64,000 bases of DNA from Paramecium octaurelia (lineage: Eukaryota; Ciliophora; Oligohymenophorea; Peniculida; Parameciidae), in contig CAJJDP010000165.1 in NCBI GenBank assembly GCA_905182995.1, positions 96,467 to 160,466 of the forward strand, in the 5' to 3' direction. This document shows, one piece after another, positions 33,411-45,417 of the stretch (positions within the stretch are counted from its first letter, which is position 1; every line of letters begins with the position of its first letter). The translations under genes and the position numbers were made by a program. The notes below the pieces were generated by a model. The model ran no database searches. It was given only the letters and a program-made list of their open reading frames with translations, and was not told the origin of the DNA.

Positions 33411-36400
33411 TCAATGTTATTTTAAACCTAATACTATTTCAGTTTCTATAATGCAACTTCCTCTTTACCGAAATACTGATAGTAAATTCATTCCTGATTG
33501 ATTTACAAAATCTCCTTTGAGAATTAAAGCTCCCTATGCTTAAAATATAGGTTTTTAGGAAATTAGGAGAATTGTAATATTAGTATAAGCTAAATAAGAA
33601 TAAAATATTTACTATCTCTTATAAATGCATTGATAGATTACGGATCATTAAAATACACTAGCATCTCTTTATAAAGATAATCATAGGATTAGAGTTATTC
33701 ATTCTTAATATTCCATAAACTAATAGTACCAGCTAAACCGCCAAATGATAATAAGGAATCATCAGGAGAAAAGCATAATGAATATATGATATCATTATGA
33801 CTATCTAATATGGATTTGCATTATCCTGTCTTAACATCCCATAAGTAGATGGAACAATTTCCATTTGCAAAAGTATTTCCACCATTAGATGCCATTGTAG
33901 TGCCATCAGAAGAAAAGCATAATGAATAAACAGTTTTAGTATGAGAATCTAATTTAGCTTTTTGTTATTTCGTCTTAACATCCCATAAAAGAATAGAGCT
34001 ATCATCATCTCCAAAAATATCACCTCCACCAGATGCTAATAAATTACCATCAGGGGAGAAAGATATTGACAAAACAGATCCACTATGTCCATATAATTAA
34101 GCTTTTTAAATGCCTGTTCTGATATCCCATAAACAGATATACTTATCATCACTACCAGAAGCCAATGTAGTACCATCAGGAGAGAAGCAGACTTTCCGAA
34201 CAGCTTTACTGTGACCATCGAATTTTGCTTTTTCATATCCTTTCTTAACATCCCATAAACGGATAGACTTATCCTAACTACCAGATGCCAATGCAGTGCC
34301 ATCAGGAGAGAAACATACGGAATAAACTGTACTAGTATGACCATTTAATTTGGCTATTTAAGATCCTGTTTTAATATCCCATAAATGGATCGACTTATCA
34401 TCGCTGCCAGATGCTAATGAAGTGATATCAGGAGAGAAACAGACTGATCGAACATAATCAGTATGACCATCTAATTTTGCCTTAAATTCTCCTGTCTTAA
34501 TATCCCATAAACAGATAGATTTATACTAACTAGATGCTAATATAGTACCATCAGAAGAGAAGCCTGCTGAATAAACAGTACTAATATGACCATCTAATTT
34601 AACTTTTTATTATCCAGCATTAATAGCCCATATATGTATTGTCTCATCTGAACTACCAGATGCTAATGCGGTACCGTCAGGGGAGAAAGAGAGTGACAAA
34701 ATAGATCCTTTATGACCATTTAATTAAGCTTTTTGCTTTCCTGTCCCAATATCCCATAATCGGATAGATTAATCAACACTACCAGATGCTAACGCAGTAC
34801 CATCAGGAGAAAAACAGATTGAATTGACACAACTAGAATGACCATCTAATTAAGCTTGTTATTGTTGATTCTTAAGATTCCATAAACAAACAAAATTATC
34901 TGACCCACCGGAGGCTAATATCTCACCATCAGGTGAGAAACAGACTGACAAAATAGATCCAATATGGCCATTTACTGTTGCTTTTAATTCTTCTTTCTCA
35001 AGGTCCCAGAAAAAGATAGATCCATCGCCACTGCCAGATACTAATGTAGTACCATCAGGTGAGAAACATATTGTATTGACAAAACTAGAGTGATCATTTA
35101 ATTAAGCTTTTAATTGTCCTCTCTTCAGATCCCATAAACAAATAGACATATCTGCACTGCCAGATGCTAAGGTAACATCATCAGGTGAGAAGCCTACTGT
35201 CAGAACAGATCCACTATGACCATCTAATTTATATTATTTATATCCTGTCTGAACATCCCATAAACAAATCGATTTATCTGAACTACAAGATGCTAATTTA
35301 AAACCAGCATGAGAGAAACATACTGATAGAACCTATTCACTGTGACCATTCAATTAAGCTCTTTAGCATCCTGTCTTAACATTCCATAAACGTATAGAAA
35401 GATCATCACTGCTAGATGCCACTGTATTACCATCAGGCGAGAAACATACTGATTGGACTTATCTAGAATGACCATCCATTGGAGCCTTATATTGCCCTGT
35501 TTTAAGATCCCATAAACGGATAATCTTATCTGAACTTCCAGAGGCTAAAGTGGTGCCATCAGGCGAGAAGCATACTGACCAAACCGATCCACTATGACCA
35601 AATAATTAATATAATTTTTATCCTGTCTAAACAAACCATAAACATACCGATTCATCTGAGCTACAAGATGCTAATTTAGAATCGTCAGAAGAGAAACGTA
35701 CTTATAGGACTTAATGACTATGACCATCCAATTAGGCTTTTTATTATCCTGTTTTAATATCCCATAAACGTATAGAATTGTCTGCGCTACCAGATGCTAA
35801 TATAGTACCATCGGATGAAAAACATACAGATTGAACTGAATTAGCATGACCTTATAAGTTGGCTCTTTATATTCCTGTCTTAGCATCACATAAACCAATG
35901 GTCGCATCATAACTTCCATATGCTAATGTAATACCGTCAGGGGAGAAGCATAGCGACATAACCAAATTATTATTACCATTTAATTTGGCTTTCTGTTGTC
36001 CTGTATTAGCATCCCATAAAATTATCGATTTATCTGCACTACCAGATGCTAATATTGTACCATCAGGCGAGAAACATACCGACATAACCAATTTACTATG
36101 ACCATTAAATTAAGCTTTTTTTTGTCTTGTCTTAATATCCCATAAGTATATTGAGGTATCATCACCACCAGAGACTAATGAAGTGCCATCAGGTGAGAAA
36201 CATATTGATTGGACAAAGCTAGAATGACCATCATATTAATCTATTTATTATCCTGTATTCACATCCCATAAACGAACAGACTTATCATAACTACCAGAAG
36301 CTAATGTAGTTCCATCAGGTGAAAAGCATACTGACACAACAGTACTAGTATGCCCGTTAAATTAATGTAATTCATGTAATTTTATGTTTTTCCAATTACA

Positions 36401-37531
36401 ATTGAGTAATTGGGCTCCATTCAAGTTGATTCCACTAATATCAACATTATCAAAACATGATCCGTTAAAATTGCATCTGACAAAATTTCCACCAATCAAA
36501 GAAGTATCTTTGATCCTGATATTCTCAAAGATTTATTCCCTCAAATCCGCTTTCATTTCTACTAATAAATTAATAGAATTGGATCCACATTGGATAAATC
36601 TTTCATCAATGGCTGTCAAATTGACTAGGAATTTTAAAAATTCAGTAATATGCTTATCTTAAGCAATTTTTTTAATCAAATCCTTTCTAATATAATTATT
36701 TTCATCCGAAGAGTAATTCTTTTTATTAAAGTCTATTTCAGCTATATTTTTTATTAAACTTGTAATTAATATGAACGAAATTTATTATTAATTTCTCTTA
36801 TTTGAAAGATATTTGAGGCAATCTGTTATTTTATCTTTCTTAAGTATTTCCAATAATTTTTTGAGATCTTACTCATCAATTTTATTTGTCTAAGTCAATA
36901 CTTCATATAAATCTTCCTTTCTATTATAGGCTTACTATTTTTCTTTTATTGATTCAATTATTTCTTATGAGTTTTTTTTCTTTTTTATTAATTAAATAAT
37001 CTCTTTCTTTTCTGTATTCAACTTTTCACAAAAAGTATAAATTTCTTGATTCCAACTACTCTTTATCATCTCCAACATTTTGATATAAGAATTTTTCTAA
37101 TTCTTCCAGTCATCTAATGTTTTTCCAATAATGCTTTGCACTAATTATTCTAAATCAGTATTTGACAATTCTGTAGGATTCACCTAGTTATTCATGAATT
37201 AATAATAAAATTTATCTTCATTTTCTATCATATCGTAAATATTTTTTATAGTTTCTTCTAAATCATCACAAATTTATTTTAACATATTTTGAATTGAAGA
37301 AAGTACTGATTTAAAATTGATTCTTTAGATACTTAATTCAGTTTATTAAGACTTTTATTCTTGCAATTTCTTATTAACAATTGCTTCAAAAATCTCTAAG
37401 GGAACTGTATATTTCAAATCTACTCCGTGGACATATTAGCATTAAGAACACAGTTTTCTTTAACATTAACACTTATGAGGAGCTATGCATATAAATTATA
37501 TATGATTTCTATTATGATAATTGCAATTCAT
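33411..37531 (-). CDS. giant WD40-repeat scaffold protein, 1365 residues
   Basis: A single 23-base intron near the 3' end gives exactly 1366 codons. Residues 1-40 hold Cys and His pairs ([18 protein letters not shown]) like a zinc-binding B-box or RING remnant. Residues 60-310 are coiled coil. A short pentapeptide-like stretch ([19 protein letters not shown]) precedes 21 consecutive WD40 repeats of 42 residues, each with GHS...V.S.CFSPDG..LASGS.D.SI.LWD. Twenty-one repeats equal three seven-bladed propellers. The C-terminal 60 residues contain SQKPIFQAQGALILKG. A second in-frame ATG lies upstream at 37681. Such proteins are scaffolds; partners are unknown. Confidence 0.9.
33690..36365 (-). 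repeat. 21 tandem WD40 units of about 126 bases
   Basis: The unit is 126 bases (42 codons), with highly similar codons for [11 protein letters not shown] and LWD in most copies. One unit around 34515-34560 lacks a residue or two at the SGSYD position, and the units near 33880-34030 carry short insertions before SILLWD and CSIYLWD. High identity between units suggests recent expansion or gene conversion. Confidence 0.9.
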
Positions 37532-37699
37532 TATCTTAATATTGAATTTCTATTACTTTTTTTTGAATATTAAACCATATATAAAATCATCTTTCATAAT
37601 TTAAGCAATTTGTGAAGTTGATTCCAGACTACTCCAGTCCTTCCTAGCCTCCTCACAGTCTATCTATGCATATAAATCCATAAAGATCTTTCTTTAATG

Positions 37700-38445
37700 C
37701 CTCTCTTATTATTTAGACTTATTCAGGCACCATTTATTACAGAATAAATTTTTGCTTTATTCACTCCCCCAATAGGTATTTAACCTTACATTCCATTCAA
37801 ATATCAGGATTCCGGTTTTGAAAAACCTAATATTTAGTCAAATATTACGATGGCGCTCAATACAATCAAATACATTTTATTGAGTAAAGTTGATTGCATA
37901 TATTTGCAGAGATAATTCTTGAAAAAAAGCTCAGTCGAAAAAATATTTCAGAACTGCTTAAAAAAGTGATCCTGCTTTGTAGTAAATTCGAAGTCTTACA
38001 TCATATTTTTAAATGATTCTCTTTATTAATATGTAGTTGAGATTTCCAACCAATTATGATAGATAAACAAAATTCCTTAATATGACCATATTGAACTGCT
38101 TATCACTAATATTATCATTTCCTTCATGCACTACCAATCAAATCCTTGGTTAATTTGTACATTTAGGTCGCTAGTTAATTTAGTGTAACTAGTTTACTTC
38201 TTGTGATATTAATTTTAATTCATCCAGCAACTTGCATTTAAAATGAATTATTAATACTACTAATACTTTTATTTATGATTGCATTGGTTGACCTGACTTA
38301 GCAAATAAAAACTTTGTTTGTATAAATTTATATAGGATGATATAAATAATAGCATTGTAAGATGAAAACCAGAATTTAATCCGCTTAACTCAAAATCAAT
38401 GCAATAAATCTTCTTGATTTGCTTTTGAAAATATTCTAGATTCAT
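37700..38445 (-). pseudogene. PARN-like deadenylase, broken N-terminal part
   Basis: The frame from ATG at 38445 reads MNLEYFQKQIKKIYCIDFEL followed by SGLNSGFH, which matches the start of poly(A)-specific ribonuclease PARN including the catalytic Asp and Glu of the DEDD nuclease motif (D-F-E). Further on, NITRSKL and SDLNVQINQGFDW resemble the PARN stretch that contains the QGFDF motif, but these lie in different frames and no consistent set of introns joins them. The later catalytic aspartates and the R3H/RNA-binding part were not found. It lies directly upstream of the WD40 gene. Likely an inactive relic. Confidence 0.5.
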
Positions 38446-38503
38446 TGTAAAATGTAGAAAAACAATAATATAAATTGCAGAGATTTATTAAATCTTAAAA
38501 TAT

Positions 38504-38794
38504 TCATCTAAAACCTTGTTTGTTAGTAATTGGTTAGTTATTGTCTAACGTCGTAAATAAAAATATTATAATATGATGGTGTTACAAACTTTTATAAAAA
38601 ATCATAATCATGTTTAATTTTATTTATTTATAATCTTCTTGGGGTTTGAAATAAACTAAATAACTAAAATTTATTGAGCATTTAGTCTGACCACCAGTTC
38701 TTTTACGTTATCCATTACGTTTGTCCCAGTGATTGCATGATCCCTTAGGATGTCTAGTAGAGTTTTAAGAACATTTTAAGCAATTTTTTGCCAT
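38504..38794 (-). CDS. doubtful small open frame with Cys pairs
   Basis: The frame starts MAKNCLKCSQNSTRHPKGSC and runs 97 codons. The C-x2-C and H-x4-C spacing hints at a small zinc-binding fold, but another frame over the same bases is equally open and also looks helical. No family was recognised. Confidence 0.25.
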
Positions 38795-39989
38795 ACTAAT
38801 TCACAAGCAATTGATGCTCCAAATATGTAAATCTATAGAATAATATAATACAGAAAAAAACAAAAAAACCTAGTTATCACAATTTATTAACAAATGCTTG
38901 AGCTTTCATCCATCTAAAATACAATGAGCATCCATGATTTAACTATTAATAAATCCAGTATTTTATTTTGACTATGCATGTCAGGTTTAGGGTAATTAAA
39001 AATAATCAGTGCTTTCAATCACATCTACTTCAAAAGAAAGGGTTGGAAATCAATCTATCAAAATTGAGCTTATTCTGGCAGTCCTTGTTTTCCTATCTTC
39101 TGATTACTCAAGTTAATGATTAAATAAATGAGCAGCCAGATGATACACATCAAAGGCATTACGATTTGAATGCATAATGAAAATTAGGCTTATTCAAAAT
39201 AACCAAAGATCTTCTGAATGTTCCCTTCAAATTTTTCTTGAAAACGTTATATTACTTGATGTCAAAAACAAAACCGTATCAAATTTTTATCTTAAAAGTA
39301 ATGATCCTGATTAATTTTTTTTTTTCTAATTGAGCAATACAGTTATTTGTCTGAAATTTCAAGCTCCTTTCATGCAGATATATCTCTTGTTTCTACAGGA
39401 AGATATTCCTTCATGTGATTAACTTTCCTTGTATTGGCTAGTTATCCTATCGTCTCCAATGCAGAAAGTTAGTTACCCATTTGTTCTTTTTATGCTCTTC
39501 CACTTGTTCAATTCAGCAATTCATGCTGAGCAGAAGAGTATTTGGTTGGTGCAGGCTTTGTTTGTGAATGCTTGTTATGAAACCTACTAAATTCTGCTAT
39601 GTTGTAGCCCATGCCTCTTAAGGAAATTTCACCACGTGTAATAATTTCTTACTGATATTACTTATATGGCTTGCAATTTTCTTCATATTTCATTGCGAAT
39701 ACAACCTAATGTTGATGGAGAAATTCATTGATATAATTAATACCCACAAGTAAAGTTTAGTTGGAATTAGTGATAATAATTATGGATGTTGCAATCTGAA
39801 TATTTTTTCAAAATAACTGATTATTTATAATGCCTCACCATCAAGCAATATAATTGAATTCTTCTTACTAAAATTACTAACAATAATGTTTTTTGCATTA
39901 TATAGTCTTGGCTAACCTTCATGAATCTGAATCTTTCATGCTCATGGAATTGATATCATGTATAAATCAAACACAGGTGAATTATGGAA

Positions 39990-40244
39990 GAATACTGCTC
40001 CCCTTGTCTAACTGTTGAGCTCCAAACTCTTAATCTTGTAAAAAATTTTATCACATCTGTGTTTGATTAAAATAAGCTTTTTAGTGTTTGTCAAACAATT
40101 TTTGTAATATCCTAGTACTTTAAAATAGTCACTTCTTACTCTATTTGTACTCATCTCTTTAAGTTAATTCATGCTCAAATTAAAAGCATGTGGAGTGATG
40201 AAGTATTATAACAAGATATCTGTGAATTAAATTTTACCTTATGA
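39990..40244 (+). pseudogene. Cys-containing open fragment 1
   Basis: 85 codons from GAATACTGC to TGA with the motif EYCSPC and further cysteines at SVC, SIC and DIC. It has no start codon. It is the first + strand segment in the tract with a C-x2-C pair. Confidence 0.3.
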
Positions 40245-41516
40245 TGGGGACAAATAGTTTCTTGTGCACTTAAATTTGTTAGACAGAACTTCAACTTGCT
40301 GTCAAATTTCTTCAGTGTTCAAAAGGTAGTATATTTAGTGCTTCACTGTTTTATTTCATGATGGAAGTTGATCTGAAAATTTAGCTTTGTAGAGCAATAT
40401 GTATTTAAAGTAATTGGTTAAGATTAATTCTCAATTATTTACAGTATTAAAAGTGGTATATACAATTAATCGAGCACTTCTATCTTTGATAATTTGAGAT
40501 TATAATCCTTATAGTTTCAATTGGGTCTTGTATAGAAGGTGTTGACAATCCAAATAATTTACAAAATTTCTTATTAGCCACCATCATGACTATTGTAATG
40601 CATGCTTAAGAAAGCTCTAGCTTGCAAAGGATTCAAAAGCAGTTGAATTACTGATTACCGTAATCTTGGTTGTTTGTTTATATGTATAATTAATTTTAAG
40701 CCTGCTATAGAGTTCCCTGAACACATTTCAAATTAATTTATTAGTTAGCACTTGGGTTCCCAATGTCAATTACATTGTGTTACTTATTCTTAAATTTATA
40801 TATGGTAATATTTTAATTCCTTTACTCCGCCTTTATAATTACCGTATACAGCTACTTGTTAAGTTTATTTTCATTGATAACAACAATGTTGCTAAGCTTA
40901 CAAACATGCAAATTACAATTTCTGATCAAAACAATGTATTTAATTTTAAAATGGTTGAAAACTTGAGACTCTGCTTTACACACCACTGATGTTAATCAAA
41001 ATTATAACGTGGCTGCTCTCTTTTTTTAACAATATAATTAAGTACCTGAATTTGACTAGTTCAATTTTTTAAATATATTTTCGACAGATACTTTTTCTTC
41101 TCTGAATTGTGCTTCAAATGTAAACGAACTGCTATCCAACCTTGTAATGCTAAAGAATTTTGATAAAAAATGTGCAGTTGATTAAAGAAAATCAAACCTA
41201 AAATGATAGCAAATAATAGTGTTTGCGGTTTTATTTTCTAATTAGATAGAAGTGCAAAAGAAGTTTGAGGATTATTTCTTTAAATGTGGTTTAGGATTTA
41301 GCTTGAAGATTATATTCCTTGCCTACATCTTAAGCATTTAATGTTTGTAGATTAGATTTTTTTAATAAAATAGAAATACAAATGATGCCATTTCTAAAAC
41401 CTGTTCTAGTTAAACCAGTAATTGGTATTCTTATGATTATAAATAATAAAAGTAACCTGCTATTAATTTAGTGAATCATTAAAAAATGTGTCTACTCTTG
41501 TTGGAAGCTATTCTGA

Positions 41517-41869
41517 CTTGTTAATAATAACTTGCTTATATCAATCACTATGTGTTAAGATCAAAATACTTACAAAACTCTCATCCTTGGATACTCATTC
41601 CCTACTAGCTATAATCAATGCTATAAGTGTTAAACGCTTTGTCTAAAATATTTGAATTCAACTATAATAACCCAAAATTATCGCGTTATATGGTTCAGAA
41701 TAGCAATTTTTTGTTCCAAATGTGTTAATCCTTGCCCTGGATTAACCATTTCTGGAACAAACTTTTGCTCAACTTTTGGAGATGCATATGATCCATACAA
41801 AAGTACACGTAGTATATTGAACAGGGAAATGATTAGTTTTTGCTCTTCTGCATTTTATTATTATAATTG
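41517..41869 (+). pseudogene. Cys-rich open fragment 2, furin-like spacing
   Basis: About 117 codons, ending in TGA. Cysteine pairs appear as NQCYKCQTLC and FCSKCVNPCPG, followed by NFCSTFGDAYDP. C-x2-C-x3-C spacing with CPG resembles furin-like and growth-factor-receptor Cys-rich repeats used by ciliate surface proteins. No start codon and no continuation in frame. Confidence 0.4.
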
Positions 41870-42386
41870 AGCATCAAAATTTAAAATGATTGCTCGAAAT
41901 GCTCTTAGATAATGCTCATATCCTAGCTTAAATTGGTCATTTTTATAACTTATGCATCTGGCTTTTATACTGCAAGTAAAGTTTCAACATATATTTGATC
42001 ACTACCGTTCTTATCTCATATGATATTGATTTACTGCTCCTAATAATGCTAATCTGACTAAATGGATATCTTGTGTTGATTTGCACACAATGTCCAAATA
42101 TGCTTAGTTTTTATTTATGGATACATACCTCACGACTAGAAACATATGTTCGAAACAATATAATTCAAGCTCTCATACTTCAACTAAATGTGTTTATGTA
42201 ATATAATTTTTAACTGAGATTAAGTATTAGCCTACTTCACTACATGAAGTAATTTTTACTTTATATGTATTAATGCCTGATGATGACTCGATATGTTAAA
42301 CTCCCTGTCAATAATATATCTTAATGTACTTCATATTTTACTTACTCTTAAAATAGCTGCAAAGGATGTAGTTTATTTATTCCTAT

Positions 42387-45300
42387 AATTGTCGGTGATA
42401 CAGAGATAGAATTATTTACCATCTGTTTGAATCCTTATGTCTTATAAATCAGTTCTGGGATCTAAAATTAGCTCAATTTATGATGATATACATGTAACTT
42501 ATATATTCATACATATATGTTTAATTTGCTCAAGCTATATCAATGCAATAGTAAATTTTCATTACCTAAATATCTACTATTTGCTCTAAATGTTCTGTCA
42601 CATCTGTTGATGATACTGGAAAATTTAAATGTTTCATTACCTGAAGCACGATCCGCAATTTAAAAGATCTCCTACTTAACAATCAGAAATGATATAAATT
42701 TATACATTTATAATCGCAAAGTATTGGTAAACATAGCTGATCCATTATGCATAAGTCAGTCCTTTCTTTGCACCAAATGCTCTGCCTCTCCTACTATTTC
42801 TGAGTTTACTTTCAAAATGTCTATATAATGTGATTTTATTACTCTTTATGTCTTAATGTTCAATAATACGTGTTCAGCTTGTACCTTAATCTGCCAAACT
42901 TGCAGCAATTAAAGTCAAACTTATTGTGATCTTTGTTCTGCCCTGTTGGATTTTATTATAATAGCATTGCTATTAATGTATAATATTAACATAATGCAAC
43001 TCTGCTCAAATAAGAGCACCAAAGTTCTTATTTAGTTCGTAAGCTGAGGATAAGTTAAATTATATTTTTGGATAGCTAAGACCTCTACCTCAACTAAAAC
43101 TGCAAGTTGTAGTTCCTATGTCAAAAAACTCATCCTTATAATGGAGATTGTAAACCTTACATATATTAGCCATTCCTTGTTTGTTAAAACTTTCTGACAG
43201 TTATTCAATGCTCATAATTTCTTGATCCCAATAACTCTTATACAATATAACTGACTGGATATTATTGATGCTATAACCTTGTAGTATGTAGGACCTAATA
43301 TACCGATTATCACGGTTTCTTTTTTGATGCTAAGAATTATTTTTAGTATTTTCAACTCCAGGTCGTATAAGTGTGCGGAAGACACATATGATACATGGTT
43401 GAATTATCCTTCATCATAACAATTAAATAGGATTTGTGCCAAATTAAATACTGCCATCAGTTGCATATGACGAAGACTTCGAATAATTCCCTATTTGAGG
43501 CACTTATGATTAATTTGTTGATTATTGTTTTGCTTAGCTTGTCTAGCATCTTCTACTTTTACTACTGAACTAAAACCTGGAAAACAGACACACCCTAAAT
43601 TAATTTCTATTTTTAGCAATACACATCAAAATGTATCTGAATATCTACGAATAACATCAAAACTGTAACACTGACCCAACAAAATGTGAAAACTATAAAT
43701 ATAATTCTTCTTGCAAAGAAGTCTCTGGTTGTTTGAGCAAATTATTCTTCAATTTGTGCTCGAGATTCACTTCATAAATAGCAGTCAAAAAATTGATTAG
43801 ATATACATATTGATATTATAATATGGCGAGCATTTATTACAACATATAGCATAAGAAGCAGGAAATTTTCTGAGAATATACAATCCAAGAAAGTCAGGAA
43901 ANAATTGTCGGTGATACAGAGATAGAATTATTTACCATCTGTTTGAATCCTTATGTCTTATAAATCAGTTCTGGGATCTAAAATTAGCTCAATTTATGAT
44001 GATATACATGTAACTTATATATTCATACATATATGTTTAATTTGCTCAAGCTATATCAATGCAATAGTAAATTTTCATTACCTAAATATCTACTATTTGC
44101 TCTAAATGTTCTGTCACATCTGTTGATGATACTGGAAAATTTAAATGTTTCATTACCTGAAGCACGATCCGCAATTTAAAAGATCTCCTACTTAACAATC
44201 AGAAATGATATAAATTTATACATTTATAATCGCAAAGTATTGGTAAACATAGCTGATCCATTATGCATAAGTCAGTCCTTTCTTTGCACCAAATGCTCTG
44301 CCTCTCCTACTATTTCTGAGTTTACTTTCAAAATGTCTATATAATGTGATTTTATTACTCTTTATGTCTTAATGTTCAATAATACGTGTTCAGCTTGTAC
44401 CTTAATCTGCCAAACTTGCAGCAATTAAAGTCAAACTTATTGTGATCTTTGTTCTGCCCTGTTGGATTTTATTATAATAGCATTGCTATTAATGTATAAT
44501 ATTAACATAATGCAACTCTGCTCAAATAAGAGCACCAAAGTTCTTATTTAGTTCGTAAGCTGAGGATAAGTTAAATTATATTTTTGGATAGCTAAGACCT
44601 CTACCTCAACTAAAACTGCAAGTTGTAGTTCCTATGTCAAAAAACTCATCCTTATAATGGAGATTGTAAACCTTACATATATTAGCCATTCCTTGTTTGT
44701 TAAAACTTTCTGACAGTTATTCAATGCTCATAATTTCTTGATCCCAATAACTCTTATACAATATAACTGACTGGATATTATTGATGCTATAACCTTGTAG
44801 TATGTAGGACCTAATATACCGATTATCACGGTTTCTTTTTTGATGCTAAGAATTATTTTTAGTATTTTCAACTCCAGGTCGTATAAGTGTGCGGAAGACA
44901 CATATGATACATGGTTGAATTATCCTTCATCATAACAATTAAATAGGATTTGTGCCAAATTAAATACTGCCATCAGTTGCATATGACGAAGACTTCGAAT
45001 AATTCCCTATTTGAGGCACTTATGATTAATTTGTTGATTATTGTTTTGCTTAGCTTGTCTAGCATCTTCTACTTTTACTACTGAACTAAAACCTGGAAAA
45101 CAGACACACCCTAAATTAATTTCTATTTTTAGCAATACACATCAAAATGTATCTGAATATCTACGAATAACATCAAAACTGTAACACTGACCCAACAAAA
45201 TGTGAAAACTATAAATATAATTCTTCTTGCAAAGAAGTCTCTGGTTGTTTGAGCAAATTATTCTTCAATTTGTGCTCGAGATTCACTTCATAAATAGCAG

Positions 45301-45417
45301 TCAAAAAATTGATTAGATATACATATTGATATTATAATATGGCGAGCATTTATTACAACATATAGCATAAGAAGCAGGAAATTTTCTGAGAATATACAAT
45401 CCAAGAAAGTCAGGAAA
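42387..45417. repeat. direct duplication of 1515 bases around N 43902
   Basis: Bases 42387-43901 recur at 43903-45417 without difference seen. The single N between them marks a contig join whose overlap was not collapsed. Confidence 0.9.
43664..43813 (+). pseudogene. Cys-rich open fragment 3
   Basis: A 49-codon open segment with regularly spaced cysteines: CNTDPTKC, ENYKYNSSC, KEVSGC and NLC, ending in TGA. The spacing of about 7-9 residues recalls ciliate surface-antigen repeats. It occurs again in the copies that start after the Ns at 43902 and 47397. Confidence 0.4.

Noticed and set aside
34036-34344. Minus-strand 102-codon frame inside the WD40 gene
   Set aside because: It is an off-frame reading of the WD40 repeats; the correct frame gives canonical GH...LWD units.
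37532-37681. Certain N-terminal extension of the WD40 protein to ATG 37681
   Set aside because: The frame is open and reads MDLYAQIDCEEARKDW, but it may be the tail of the PARN-like relic. The start at 37531, next to the Cys/His segment, is the more cautious choice.
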